A DNA stretch of 64,000 nucleotides from Nocardioides dokdonensis FR1436 (GTDB lineage Bacteria; Actinomycetota; Actinomycetes; Propionibacteriales; Nocardioidaceae): assembly GCF_001653335.1 (NCBI RefSeq), contig NZ_CP015079.1, positions 4,216,001 through 4,280,000 on the forward strand. The letters run 5' to 3'. Below the pieces are notes generated by a model, which worked only from the letters and a program-made list of their open reading frames with translations, did no database searches and was not told where the DNA came from. A program made the position numbers and the translations under genes. Numbering within the stretch: position 1 is the first letter of the stretch; every line of letters begins with the position of its first letter. Below are positions 17,633 through 25,930 of the stretch, piece after piece.

Positions 17633-19804
17633 ATGAGCACCACCACCACTCCCCATCACAAGGCAGGGTCGCCCCCCGACGACGCCGCGCGGCGCACGGC
17701 CGGCCCCCTGGGCCGCCTCGGCCTGTGGGTCAGCGAGCACGGCAAGCTCGTGGCGATCGTGTGGGTCCTGCTGATCATCGGCCTGGGCATCTTCGCCCCG
17801 CAGGTCGAGAAGAACCTCTCGGGTGCCGGCTGGCAGGCCAACGGCTCCGAGTCCGTGGCCGCGCGCGAGCTCGCCCAGGACAGCTTCGGCGGCAACGCCT
17901 CGTCGGCCATCCAGGTCGTCGTGCACTCCGACGACGGGCCGGTCACCGAGGGCGAGGGCAAGAACATCCTCGCCGAGGTCACCGCCATCCTGGAGGACGA
18001 GCCGCGCATCGCCGAGGTGATCGCGCCGCAGCCCGGCGCCACCTTGTCGCAGGACGGGTCGACCGCCATCGTCCTGGCCGGCGCAGGCGCCGACACCAAC
18101 GAGATGGTCCGGGTGGCCACCGACATCAAGGAGGAGCTGCAGGACCTCTCCACCGAGACCGTCCAGGTCAACCCGACCGGCTCCTCCCTGCTGTGGTCGG
18201 ACTTCAACGAGGCCAACCTCGAGGCGATGCTGACCTCGGAGCTGATGTCGTGGCCCGTCACGATGGCGATCCTCGTGCTCGCCTTCGGTGCCCTGGTCGC
18301 AGCCGGTCTGCCGCTGCTGCTGACCCTCGCGGGGCTGGTGGCCTCCGCCGGCTCGCTGGTGCTCATCAACGAGCTGATCCCGGTGTCCATCTGGGCGATG
18401 AACTTCGCGATGATGTTCGCCCTGGCGCTCGGCATCGACTACGCCCTGTTCCTGGTGGTGCGCTACCGCGCAGCGCGGGCCGCGCGTCCCGACGACAAGC
18501 GGTGGGCGATCGCGCAGACGATGGACACCGCCGGCAAGGCCGTGCTCCTCTCGGGGCTGACCGTGCTCGTCTCGCTGTCCGCGGTCATGATCGTGCCGTC
18601 CCCCTCGTTCCGCTCGATGGCCGGCGGCATCATGCTCTCGGTCGTGTTCGTCCTCGGCGCGACGCTCACCCTGCTGCCGCTGGTGCTGTACAGCCTCGAC
18701 GACCGCATCAACAAGTTCGCCCTGCCGTGGGCGAAGTCCGGTGAGCACCGCTCGCCGCGCTTCGAGGCCTGGGGCGAGCGCCTGTGGAAGCGTCCCGTCG
18801 TGTGGGGCCTGGCCTCGCTGGTCATCCTCCTGGCCCTCGCCGCTCCGATCATGGGCCTGAAGACCGCGATGCCCTCGATCAAGGTGCTGCCCGAGGACTC
18901 CTCGGCGCGCATCGGCTACGACCTCGTGCAGGACTCCTTCGGCGAGGGTGCCCCCGGGACCCTCCAGGTGGTCACCGACAAGGCCGACGCCGAGGCGACC
19001 ACCGCGACCCTGACGGCCGACAGCGGCATCGCCGGGGCCATGCCCCCGATGCCCGCGATGGACGACAGCGGCCTGGTGCTCATCCAGGCGGTCCCGACCG
19101 TCGACCCCTCGGACCCCGAGCTCGGTGACACCGTGGACCGGCTGCGCGCCGATCTCCCCGAGTCCGCACTCGTCGGCGGCGCCGCGGTCGAGAACCTCGA
19201 CCTGAAGGCCCAGCTCGACGAGTCCACGCCGCTGGTCATCGGCGTCGTGATGGTGCTCGGCTTCCTGCTGCTGCTCTTCGCGCTGCAGGCGCCGCTCATC
19301 TCGCTGCTGGGCACCCTGGCCAGCCTGCTCTCGACCGCCGCCGCCTTCGGTGTGGCCCGCCTGATCTTCCAGGAGGGCTACGGCTCCGACCTGCTCGGCT
19401 TCGAGCCGCAGGGCTTCCTGGACGCCTGGGCCCCGGTGTTCTTCTTCGCGATGATCTTCGCGATCGCGATGGACTACACGGTGTTCCTGCTGGCCTCGGC
19501 CAAGGAGCACTACGAGCGCAGCGGCGACCCGAAGGACGCGATGGTCGGTTCGCTGGCCCACTCCGGGCGGGTGATCTTCGCCGCCGGCGCGGTGATGGTC
19601 GCGGTGTTCTTCACCTTCGCCCTGTCGGGTCCGATCCCGCCCAAGGAGATGGGCGTGGTGCTGGGCATCGCGGTGCTGCTGGACGCCTTCCTGGTCCGGC
19701 TGGTGCTGCTCCCGGTGATGCTGCGCCTGACCGGCAAGGCCGCCTGGTACACCCCGGCCTGGCTGAGCAAGGTGCTGCCGAACATCACGTTCGCTCACGA
19801 CTGA
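17633..19804 (+). CDS. MMPL/RND-family membrane transporter
   Basis: A 723-residue protein with the RND/MMPL plan: one N-terminal helix, an extracytoplasmic domain, a five-helix bundle with ALGIDYALFLVVRYR, then a second helix/porter/bundle repeat with AIAMDYTVFLLASAKEHYE. The GxxxDY motifs carry the Asp used in proton relay. Pro-rich N-terminus; no long C-terminal tail. It follows the TauE gene by 59 bases and has its own ribosome site (ACGGAA). Substrate unknown; placement in a persulfide operon is unusual for this lipid/drug exporter family. Confidence 0.88.
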   Translation: MSTTTTPHHKAGSPPDDAARRTAGPLGRLGLWVSEHGKLVAIVWVLLIIGLGIFAPQVEKNLSGAGWQANGSESVAARELAQDSFGGNASSAIQVVVHSDDGPVTEGEGKNILAEVTAILEDEPRIAEVIAPQPGATLSQDGSTAIVLAGAGADTNEMVRVATDIKEELQDLSTETVQVNPTGSSLLWSDFNEANLEAMLTSELMSWPVTMAILVLAFGALVAAGLPLLLTLAGLVASAGSLVLINELIPVSIWAMNFAMMFALALGIDYALFLVVRYRAARAARPDDKRWAIAQTMDTAGKAVLLSGLTVLVSLSAVMIVPSPSFRSMAGGIMLSVVFVLGATLTLLPLVLYSLDDRINKFALPWAKSGEHRSPRFEAWGERLWKRPVVWGLASLVILLALAAPIMGLKTAMPSIKVLPEDSSARIGYDLVQDSFGEGAPGTLQVVTDKADAEATTATLTADSGIAGAMPPMPAMDDSGLVLIQAVPTVDPSDPELGDTVDRLRADLPESALVGGAAVENLDLKAQLDESTPLVIGVVMVLGFLLLLFALQAPLISLLGTLASLLSTAAAFGVARLIFQEGYGSDLLGFEPQGFLDAWAPVFFFAMIFAIAMDYTVFLLASAKEHYERSGDPKDAMVGSLAHSGRVIFAAGAVMVAVFFTFALSGPIPPKEMGVVLGIAVLLDAFLVRLVLLPVMLRLTGKAAWYTPAWLSKVLPNITFAHD

Positions 19805-19861
19805 TCCCGTCTCGACCCCACCACACGACCACGCGGCGTACGCCGCGGAGAGGAGGCAGCC

Positions 19862-20074
19862 ATGTGCCGCCCCACCACCTGCAAGATCTGCAAGAAGACC
19901 ACCTGGGCCGGGTGCGGCAACCACGTCGCCCAGGTCAAGGCGTCGGTGCCCGCCGGCCAGTGGTGCTCGGGCCACTCCCAGGCCGAGCAGGCCGCAGCCA
20001 AGGCCAAGGGCCAGGACAAGGCCCGGACCGACGGCGCGCAGGGCAGCTGGTTCAGCCGCCTGTTGAAGCGCTGA
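19862..20074 (+). CDS. small Cys-rich protein (MCRPTTCKICKKTTWAGCGNH type)
   Basis: A 70-residue basic protein. Its N-terminal half has Cys2, Cys7, Cys10 and Cys18 plus a C-G-N-H motif and a later WCSGH, a likely zinc or metal knuckle. A lysine/alanine linker and SWFSRLLKR end follow. The N-terminal block matches a small, widely distributed family also seen in eukaryotic microbes, function unknown (from memory, not searched). Strong ribosome site (GGAGAGGAGG). In the same transcript as MMPL and the DUF2892 protein. Confidence 0.78.
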   Translation: MCRPTTCKICKKTTWAGCGNHVAQVKASVPAGQWCSGHSQAEQAAAKAKGQDKARTDGAQGSWFSRLLKR

Positions 20075-20087
20075 GGAGGAGACCGTC

Positions 20088-20318
20088 ATGAACCTCGACC
20101 GCGCCGTGATGATATTCGCCGGCGGGATGACGCTGCTCAGCGCCGTCCTGGTGGCACTGGTCTCGCCCTGGTGGTTGCTGCTGACCGCCTTCGTCGGGCT
20201 GAACCAGATCCAGTCCAGCCTCACCGGGTTCTGCCCGGCCGCGATGGTGCTGCGCAAGGCCGGCCTGCAGTCCGGTTGCGCCTTCGAGCCACGCGAGGCC
20301 GCGCCCGTCGGTCGCTGA
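20088..20318 (+). CDS. DUF2892-type small membrane protein
   Basis: A 76-residue protein with two hydrophobic segments (VMIFAGGMTLLSAVLVALVS and PWWLLLTAFVGLNQIQSS), then FCPAAMVLRKAG and a single later Cys. This is the DUF2892 pattern, which is also found as the membrane tail of YgaP rhodanese. Last gene of the sulfur operon, 13 bases after the Cys-rich protein, with AGGAGGAG before the ATG and a strong terminator downstream. Confidence 0.78.
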   Translation: MNLDRAVMIFAGGMTLLSAVLVALVSPWWLLLTAFVGLNQIQSSLTGFCPAAMVLRKAGLQSGCAFEPREAAPVGR

Positions 20319-20347
20319 CCGGCGCCCGAGGAGCGCAGCAGACACAC

Positions 20348-20397
20348 CGGCCGTGGGCCGGCGGGAGGAAGTCCTCCCGCCGGCCCACGGCCGTTTT
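20348..20397 (+). terminator. Rho-independent terminator of the sulfur operon
   Basis: A perfect stem of about 21 bp (arms 20348-20368 and 20373-20393) with an AAGT loop, followed by TTTT. It lies 30 bases after the DUF2892 stop. Confidence 0.9.
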
Positions 20398-20412
20398 CGC
20401 CACCGGGTACGG

Positions 20413-20434
20413 TCTTCCACAGTTCTATGGAAGA
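20413..20434. promoter_or_regulatory. inverted repeat TCTTCCA-N8-TGGAAGA, ArsR operator candidate
   Basis: Seven-base perfect arms just upstream of the ArsR-rhodanese gene, sized like ArsR/SmtB operators. An ATG at 20427 falls inside the dyad, arguing for the downstream start at 20451. Confidence 0.65.
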
Positions 20435-20450
20435 TGACGATGGAGGAGCG

Positions 20451-21116
20451 ATGGACGACCGGCGCAGCACCCTGTTCGACCAGCTCGGCGTGGTGGGCAA
20501 GGCCTTCGCCAGCCCCCGACGGCTCGAGCTCGTCGACCTGCTGGCGCAGGGCGAGCGGACCGTCGACGCCCTGGCTCGCACCGCCGGCATGGGCGTCACG
20601 ACCGTGTCTGCCCACCTGCAGGTCCTCAAGCTGGCCAACCTGGTCAGCACCCGCCGCGAGGGCACCCGGGTGCACTACCGGCTCGCCGGCGACGACGTCG
20701 CGGCCCTGTACGACGCCCTGCGCACCGTGGGGCGGGAGCGATCGGCCGACGTCGGTCGCGCCCTGGAGGCCTATCTCGACGTGCCCGGCTCCCAGGAGGT
20801 CGGCCTCGTGACCCGCTCCGAGCTGACCGCCGCTCTCGACGAGGGCTCGGCCGACGTCATCGACGTGCGCCCGGTCGAGGAGTACCTGGCCGGGCACGTC
20901 CCCGGCGCCCGCAGCGTGCCGCTGGAGGACCTGGCCGCGCAGGTGAGCGACCTGCACACGCGGGGCCCGGTCATCGCCTACTGCCGCGGCGCGTTCTGCG
21001 TGCTGGCGCACGACGCGGTGCGCATCCTGGCCGCGTCCGGGGTCGAGGCCCGCCGGCTCGAGGACGGGATGCTCGAGTGGCGCACCCACGGCCATCCCGT
21101 GGCGGTGGGTGCATGA
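20451..21116 (+). CDS. ArsR-family regulator fused to a rhodanese domain
   Basis: A 221-residue protein. Residues ~1-95 are an ArsR winged helix (RRLELVDLLAQGERTVDALA, GMGVTTVSAHLQVLKLANLV). Residues ~115-221 are a rhodanese domain with VIDVRPVEEYLAGHVPGA and active loop AYCRGAFC. Sensor and sulfur chemistry are thus in one chain, suggesting that persulfidation of the rhodanese Cys controls DNA binding. GGAGGAG precedes the ATG at 20451. Stop overlaps the next ATG. Confidence 0.88.
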   Translation: MDDRRSTLFDQLGVVGKAFASPRRLELVDLLAQGERTVDALARTAGMGVTTVSAHLQVLKLANLVSTRREGTRVHYRLAGDDVAALYDALRTVGRERSADVGRALEAYLDVPGSQEVGLVTRSELTAALDEGSADVIDVRPVEEYLAGHVPGARSVPLEDLAAQVSDLHTRGPVIAYCRGAFCVLAHDAVRILAASGVEARRLEDGMLEWRTHGHPVAVGA

Positions 21117-21643
21117 CCAGCTGGACCGCGCTGCGCGGCTTCTCGCCGCGGCGCTGGGCCGTGGCCGCCCTATCCGGGACCGCCTTCGCCCTGGCGGTGG
21201 CCATCCCCACCGACCTCGTCGACACCCCACTCTTCGGCCGCGAGATCCCGCCGACCTGGTGGGCCTGGCCCGCCCTGCTGGTCTCGTCGGCGCTGGCCGG
21301 TCTGCTCGTGGCGACGTACGTCGCGGCCCCGCCGCGCGAGACCGACGTGGCCGGTCGCGGCGGCTGGATCGGCGGCGCGCTGACCTTCTTCGCCGTCGGC
21401 TGCCCGGTGTGCAACAAGCTGGTGCTGGTCGCCCTCGGCAGCGCCGGCGCGCTGACGTGGTTCGAGCCCGTGCAACCCGTGCTGCAGCTGCTCGCCGTCG
21501 CCCTGCTGGCGTGGGCGCTGCGCCGCCGCCTGCTCGACCAGGTCAGCTGCGCGGTGCCCACCACCAACCCGATCCCCCAGACGGTCGGCCAGACCGTCAG
21601 CCAGACCGTCCCCCACCCCAGCCCTGGAGACCCTCGTGACTGA
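21113..21643 (+). CDS. membrane protein with CPVC motif
   Basis: A 176-residue protein with about four hydrophobic segments. The third segment carries FFAVGCPVCNKLVLVALG, a CxxC pair at the membrane, and another Cys lies in LLDQVSCAVP. I do not recognise a named family; the CxxC and position between a rhodanese regulator and DsbA suggest a quinone- or partner-linked disulfide relay, as VKOR-like or DsbB-like proteins do (inference). The tail (QTVGQTVSQTVP) is repetitive. It overlaps the next gene by eight bases. Confidence 0.65.
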   Translation: MTSWTALRGFSPRRWAVAALSGTAFALAVAIPTDLVDTPLFGREIPPTWWAWPALLVSSALAGLLVATYVAAPPRETDVAGRGGWIGGALTFFAVGCPVCNKLVLVALGSAGALTWFEPVQPVLQLLAVALLAWALRRRLLDQVSCAVPTTNPIPQTVGQTVSQTVPHPSPGDPRD

Positions 21644-22367
21644 GAAGCGCAAGAGCCCCCTGCTCCCCCTGGCCGTCGCCGCGGTCGCGGCCGCCGCCCT
21701 CGTGGCCGTGCTCGTCGGCACCACAGGCGCCGACGCCCCCGACAAGACCGACGGGCCGAGCTCCCCCGCGGCGAGCGCCGCCGACCCCAGCTCGGCCCCG
21801 CCCGCCGACGACCCGCTCGCCCAGCTGGCGCGGCGTGAGGCCGACGACCCGATGGCGGTGGGCGACAAGGACGCCCCGGTGGTGATGGTCAACTACTCGG
21901 AGTTCCAGTGCCCGTTCTGCGGCAAGTTCGCCCGGGACACCGAGCCGGTGCTGCACGAGAAGTACGTCGAGGACGGCACGCTGCGCATCGAGTGGCGCGA
22001 CTTCCCCTACCTGGGCCAGGAGTCGACCACCGCGGCGCTGGCCGGTCGCGCGGCCGCGGCGCAGGACAAGTTCTGGGAGTTCCACGAGGCGCTCTACGCC
22101 GACCAGCCCTCCCCCAACAGCGGCGCCATCGACCAGGACTTCCTCGACGACATCGCGCGCGACATCGGCCTCGACGTCGCGGACTTCCGCCGCGACATGT
22201 CAAGCCCCGACGCCCAGCAGGCCGTGGAGGCCGACTTCGCCGAGGGCCAGCAGATCGGGGTGACCGGCACCCCCGCGTTCATCATCAACGGCCAGCCGGT
22301 GATCGGCGCCCAGCCGACGGCCACCTTCGAGCAGGTCATCGAGGACGCCGCGGACGCGGCCCGATGA
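21636..22367 (+). CDS. DsbA/BdbD-like membrane-anchored thiol oxidoreductase
   Basis: A 243-residue protein with one N-terminal anchor helix, a Ser/Pro/Ala linker and an extracytoplasmic thioredoxin fold with inserted helical domain. Active site QCPFCGKF (CxxC), then WRDFPYLGQES and the cis-Pro region GVTGTPAFIINGQPVIG. DsbA_2/thioredoxin_4 family. GTG start at 21636; stop overlaps the CcdA ATG. Confidence 0.88.
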   Translation: MTEKRKSPLLPLAVAAVAAAALVAVLVGTTGADAPDKTDGPSSPAASAADPSSAPPADDPLAQLARREADDPMAVGDKDAPVVMVNYSEFQCPFCGKFARDTEPVLHEKYVEDGTLRIEWRDFPYLGQESTTAALAGRAAAAQDKFWEFHEALYADQPSPNSGAIDQDFLDDIARDIGLDVADFRRDMSSPDAQQAVEADFAEGQQIGVTGTPAFIINGQPVIGAQPTATFEQVIEDAADAAR

Positions 22368-23290
22368 CCGAGATCGGCCTCGTCGCGGCCTTCGCGGCCG
22401 GGGTCTTGGCACTGCTGTCCCCGTGCAGCGCCCTGCTGCTGCCCTCGTTCTTCGCCTACGCGTTCGCCGACGCCCGAGCACTGGTGGCCCGGACCACGGT
22501 CTTCTACGTGGGGCTCCTGCTGACGCTGGTGCCGCTGGGCACCGGCGCCGGCTTCGCCTCCGAGCTGTTCTACGGCCACCGCACGACGCTGATCGCGGTG
22601 GCGGGCTGGACGATCATCGCGATGGGTGTGCTGCAGCTCGTGGGGCGCGGCTTCGCGATGCCCTTCTCGGCGCGGCTGCAGTCCTGGGCGGGCACCCGCA
22701 CCGGCAGCGGCTGGGCCTCCACGCTCGTGCTCGGGGCGGTCTACGGCCTCGCCGGCTTCTGCTCCGGGCCGGTGCTGGGCGCCATCCTCACCGTGGCCGC
22801 CACGTCCGGCTCCCCGTGGCAGGGCGGACTGCTGCTCGCGGTCTACGCCCTCGGCATGGCCGCGCCGCTGCTCGTGCTCGCCGTCCTGTGGGACCGGTAC
22901 GACCTGGGCAGCCGCCGCTGGCTGCGCGGTCGGACCCTTCACGTCGGACCGGTCACCGTGCACACCACGTCGCTGGTCGCCGGGGTGCTCTTCATCGCGA
23001 TCGGCGTGCTGTTCCTGCGCTTCGACGGCACGGCCGGCATCACCGGCTTCCTCGGGTTCGACACCGTCGACCTCGAGTTCGCCGCCCAGCAGGCCGTCAC
23101 CGAGTGGGCCGCCGCGATCCCCGTCTGGGTGCTGCCCGCCGGGGTCGTGGTCGTCGCACTGGGCGTGGCGCTGCGCCGCGCGACCCGCCCCACGGACGAC
23201 GAGCACCCGACGTCGTCGTACGTAGGGAACAACGAGGACGTCCGACCGGTTGGGAAGGTATCCCCCCACGGGGATCAGACTTCCGACTGA
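22364..23290 (+). CDS. CcdA/DsbD-type thiol-electron transporter
   Basis: A 308-residue polytopic membrane protein. Cysteine motifs are LLSPCSALLLPSFF in helix 1 and GLAGFCSGPVLGAIL in the second half, replacing the NPCG of the paralogue at 6865-7794. The two paralogues each follow a thioredoxin-fold partner, so the strain has two separate electron relays. Its last 15 codons contain the third GC-tract operator. ATGA overlap with DsbA. Confidence 0.85.
   Translation: MTEIGLVAAFAAGVLALLSPCSALLLPSFFAYAFADARALVARTTVFYVGLLLTLVPLGTGAGFASELFYGHRTTLIAVAGWTIIAMGVLQLVGRGFAMPFSARLQSWAGTRTGSGWASTLVLGAVYGLAGFCSGPVLGAILTVAATSGSPWQGGLLLAVYALGMAAPLLVLAVLWDRYDLGSRRWLRGRTLHVGPVTVHTTSLVAGVLFIAIGVLFLRFDGTAGITGFLGFDTVDLEFAAQQAVTEWAAAIPVWVLPAGVVVVALGVALRRATRPTDDEHPTSSYVGNNEDVRPVGKVSPHGDQTSD
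23259..23275. promoter_or_regulatory. CsoR/CstR-type operator 3 (TATC6-AC-G4AT)
   Basis: TAT, six C, AC, four G, AT, inside the 3' end of the ccdA-like gene and 31 bases before the thioredoxin ATG. It matches the two operators at 14963-15011, suggesting an internal promoter for thioredoxin under the same repressor. Confidence 0.6.
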
Positions 23291-23305
23291 CAAGGAGACC
23301 ACCCG

Positions 23306-23671
23306 ATGGCCACCACCGACCTGACCGCCGAGACGTTCGAGACCACCATCTCCAGCAACGAGATCGTCCTCGTCGACTTCTGGGCCTCCTGGTGCGGCCC
23401 GTGCCGCCAGTTCGCCCCCGTCTACGAGACGGCGTCGGCGGAGAACACCGACATCGTCTTCGCCAAGATCGACACCGAGGCCGAGCAGAGCCTGGCCGCC
23501 GCGGCGAACATCACCTCGATCCCGACCCTGATGGCGTTCAAGGACGGCAACCTCGTCTTCGCCCAGCCCGGCGCCCTGCCGGCTCCGGCGCTCGCCGAGC
23601 TGATCGAGGCCGTGCGCGCGCTCGACGTGGAGAAGGCCAAGGCCGAGGCGGCCGCCCAGGCCGACGCCTGA
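23306..23671 (+). CDS. thioredoxin
   Basis: A 121-residue cytosolic thioredoxin with WASWCGPCRQF active site, the conserved cis-Pro region SIPTLMAFKDG, and an unusual Ala/Glu/Lys tail (VEKAKAEAAAQADA). It may reduce persulfides or feed the CcdA protein upstream. AAGGAGA lies before the ATG; the GC-tract operator is just upstream. Confidence 0.92.
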   Translation: MATTDLTAETFETTISSNEIVLVDFWASWCGPCRQFAPVYETASAENTDIVFAKIDTEAEQSLAAAANITSIPTLMAFKDGNLVFAQPGALPAPALAELIEAVRALDVEKAKAEAAAQADA

Positions 23672-23681
23672 GGCTCGGGCC

Positions 23682-25160
23682 TCACCCCACCCGGACGACG
23701 CCCATCATGCCGTCGTCCTCGTGGTCGAGGATGTGACAGTGGTAGACGGTGCGGCCGGGCTGGTCGAAGGCCACCCGGACCGTCACCGCTCCACGCGCCG
23801 GGACGTTGACCACGTCGCGCCACACCGGGGCGTCCACCAGCCCCTCGCCGGCGTCGAGCACCTGCATCGGCCACACGTGGAGGTGGAAGGGGTGGTCCAT
23901 CGAGCTGTCGTTGCGGATGGTCCAGTCCTCCACGGCCCCGACCTCGACCTCCTGGTCGGTCCGGTCGGGGTCGAACTCCTGGCCTCCGAAGGTGAAGCTC
24001 ATCCCGCCCATCCCCATCCCGGTCTGGAACACGAGCTCACGACGCCGCGCGGGCTCTCGTCCGCGCAGGTCCCGGGCGGCACGCCGCGCAGGCAGCGGAG
24101 CCCCCGCGGGGACCTCCGTCCCGGCCACCTCGAGCCTGAGCAGGTCCACCGCACCTGACGACGAGGACGCGCCCCCGCCCATCATGCCGCCCATCCCACC
24201 CATCTCGCTCTCGCCGCGGTCGACGGGGTCCGCGCGCACGGTGGTGGTGCCCGAGACCGTCGTCAGCACGATGTCGGCACGGTTGCCCGGAGCGAGCACC
24301 AGCGCTCCTCCGGCCGCGGGCGGCTCGAGCGGACCGAGGTCGCGCGCGACCAGGTCGACCTGCTGGGCGCCGAGATCCAGCGCGAGGTAGCGCGAGACGC
24401 AGGCGTTGACGACCCGCCACCGCTCCCGCTCACCCGGGCGCGCCTCGAGGACGGGGGCCACCTGGCCGTTGACCAGCACCAGCTCGCCCTCGCGACCCAT
24501 CATCTTGTCGGGCATCGAGGGGTCCTTCAGTGCGCCGGACTCGTCGAGGCTGATGTCGGAGACGACCAGCACCCGCTCCCGCGCCACCTCGACCGTGGCC
24601 GCACCGGGGGTCTCGGGGTCCTCGACCACGATGGCGCCGTACAGGCCGCCGAAGACCTGGTCGGCGACGTTGCCGTGGTGGTGGGGGTGGTACCAGAACA
24701 CCCCGGGCGGGTGGTCGTCCGGGAGCCGGTGCTCGTAGTCGAACGACTCCCCCGGCTGCACGGCGACGAAGACGTTGTCGCCGTTGCCCTCGGGCGAGAC
24801 GTGGAGGCCGTGCACGTGGAGGTTGGTGGGCTCGTCGAGCCCGTTGACCAGCTCGATGCGCAGGGTGTCCCCCGGCCGCACGCGCAACGTCGGCCCCGGC
24901 AGCCCGTCGTTGTAGCCGAGGGCGGTGACCGAGCGCCCGGCCACCTGGCGGTCGCCGCGAGCGGCCTCCAACCGGACCGCCAGGACGCCGGACTCGCTGC
25001 GCAGCACCGGTGGCTCCACCGCAGCGGCGCCCGACCGGGCGTCGAGGACCGACTCGGGCCCGAACCGCCACCAGCCGGCAGCGCCGGCACCCGCGGCCAC
25101 CAGGCCGACGCCCCCGATGCGCAGCGCACGTCGGCGAGTCACGCGGGGCTGCTGGGTCAT
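23682..25160 (-). CDS. multicopper oxidase (CueO/laccase-like), Tat-exported
   Basis: A 492-residue exported oxidase. A Tat signal (VTRRRALRIGG) starts the chain. Copper ligand blocks are HVHGLHVSPEGN, FWYHPHHHGNVADQ, HPFHLHVWPMQV and the C-terminal HCHILDHEDDGMM, in the usual order. A Met/Gly loop (GGMGGMMGGG, about residue 325) resembles CueO-type copper-binding segments. Likely role: oxidation of Cu(I) or metal-linked phenolics outside the membrane. Operon with the ArsR regulator (4-base overlap); convergent with thioredoxin. Confidence 0.9.
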   Translation of the reverse strand: MTQQPRVTRRRALRIGGVGLVAAGAGAAGWWRFGPESVLDARSGAAAVEPPVLRSESGVLAVRLEAARGDRQVAGRSVTALGYNDGLPGPTLRVRPGDTLRIELVNGLDEPTNLHVHGLHVSPEGNGDNVFVAVQPGESFDYEHRLPDDHPPGVFWYHPHHHGNVADQVFGGLYGAIVVEDPETPGAATVEVARERVLVVSDISLDESGALKDPSMPDKMMGREGELVLVNGQVAPVLEARPGERERWRVVNACVSRYLALDLGAQQVDLVARDLGPLEPPAAGGALVLAPGNRADIVLTTVSGTTTVRADPVDRGESEMGGMGGMMGGGASSSSGAVDLLRLEVAGTEVPAGAPLPARRAARDLRGREPARRRELVFQTGMGMGGMSFTFGGQEFDPDRTDQEVEVGAVEDWTIRNDSSMDHPFHLHVWPMQVLDAGEGLVDAPVWRDVVNVPARGAVTVRVAFDQPGRTVYHCHILDHEDDGMMGVVRVG

Positions 25161-25528
25161 GAGCCCTCCTCGGAGTGGGCGCCCATCTCTCCCAGGCGCA
25201 GCAGGCAGTGCTGGCGCAGCGGCTCCGGGAAGCCCTCCGCCAACCGGTAGAAGACCATCCGTCCCTGGCGTCGACGCCGCACCAGACCGGCCGTGCGCAG
25301 CATCCGCAGGCCGTAGCTGGCTGCGTCCTCACTGACCTCGAGCGCCAGCGCGAGGTCGCCCACGCACAGCTCCTCGGCGGCATCGAGGGCGAAGAGCAGC
25401 CGCATCCGGGTCGGGTCCGCGATCAGCGTCAGCACGCTGGTCACGTCGGCGGTGCGTGCCGGGTCGGGCAGCCGCGCCTGGGCCCGGCGCACCGCCTCCT
25501 GGTCGACCGGATGGGTGTGGACGCTCAT
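25157..25528 (-). CDS. ArsR/SmtB-family regulator
   Basis: A 123-residue winged-helix regulator. The HTH region is ELCVGDLALALEVSEDAASYGLRML; the Cys in ELCVGDL is the position used for metal binding in several ArsR proteins, and His110 and Cys111 (QHCLL) lie near the C-terminus, so metal sensing is plausible. ATG at 25528 with AAGGAG before it; divergent from the nuoA-like gene, with a shared dyad at 25547-25570. Probably controls the multicopper oxidase. Confidence 0.85.
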   Translation of the reverse strand: MSVHTHPVDQEAVRRAQARLPDPARTADVTSVLTLIADPTRMRLLFALDAAEELCVGDLALALEVSEDAASYGLRMLRTAGLVRRRRQGRMVFYRLAEGFPEPLRQHCLLRLGEMGAHSEEGS

Positions 25529-25546
25529 GCTGCTCCTTCGATAACG

Positions 25547-25570
25547 TCGTCCGCACCATCGTACGGACGA
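25547..25570. promoter_or_regulatory. inverted repeat TCGTCCG-N10-CGGACGA, ArsR operator candidate
   Basis: Seven-base perfect arms in the 60-base gap between the divergent ArsR-MCO and nuo-like operons. A repressor bound here could control both directions. Confidence 0.6.
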
Positions 25571-25588
25571 GCGGATGGAGGAGCGAGG

Positions 25589-25930
25589 GTGCTGCAGCTG
25601 CTGACGCTCGTCGCGCTCGTCTGCCTCGCGCTGCTCACCCTGACCGCGCTGCACCGCGCCCTCGTCGTGGACCCCGCGCCGCTGCTCGTGCTGCCGCAGG
25701 CCTCGGGCCGGGTGCCGCAGCAGCACGCGCTCTCCCGCTTCCACGCGCGCTGGTACGCCGCCAGCGTCGTCTTCCTCGCCTTCGACGTCGAGATGCTCTT
25801 CATGTACCCCTGGGCCGTCGTGGTCGAGGACCTGGGCCCCGGCGCGGTCGTCGAGATGTTCGGCTTCCTCGCGGTCCTGCTGGCCGCCGTCGCCTGGGCC
25901 CGCCGGGAGGGGGCCTTCCGATGGGCCTGA
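25589..25930 (+). CDS. nuoA: NADH-quinone oxidoreductase subunit A-like (NuoA)
   Basis: A 113-residue membrane protein with three helices. The block RWYAASVVFLAFDVEMLFMYPW is the conserved NuoA signature, with both acidic residues kept (D, E). GTG start at 25589, chosen by GGAGGAGCGAGG directly upstream. First gene of the membrane-arm cluster; it overlaps the next ATG by ten bases. Confidence 0.88.
   Translation: MLQLLTLVALVCLALLTLTALHRALVVDPAPLLVLPQASGRVPQQHALSRFHARWYAASVVFLAFDVEMLFMYPWAVVVEDLGPGAVVEMFGFLAVLLAAVAWARREGAFRWA

Noticed and set aside
20427..20450. ATG at 20427 as start of the ArsR-rhodanese gene
   Set aside because: It is inside the TCTTCCA dyad; the ATG at 20451 is preceded by GGAGGAG.
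17537..20665. Long minus-strand open frame opposite the MMPL gene
   Set aside because: No motif, no hydrophobic or domain pattern; high GC at third positions creates such frames by chance.
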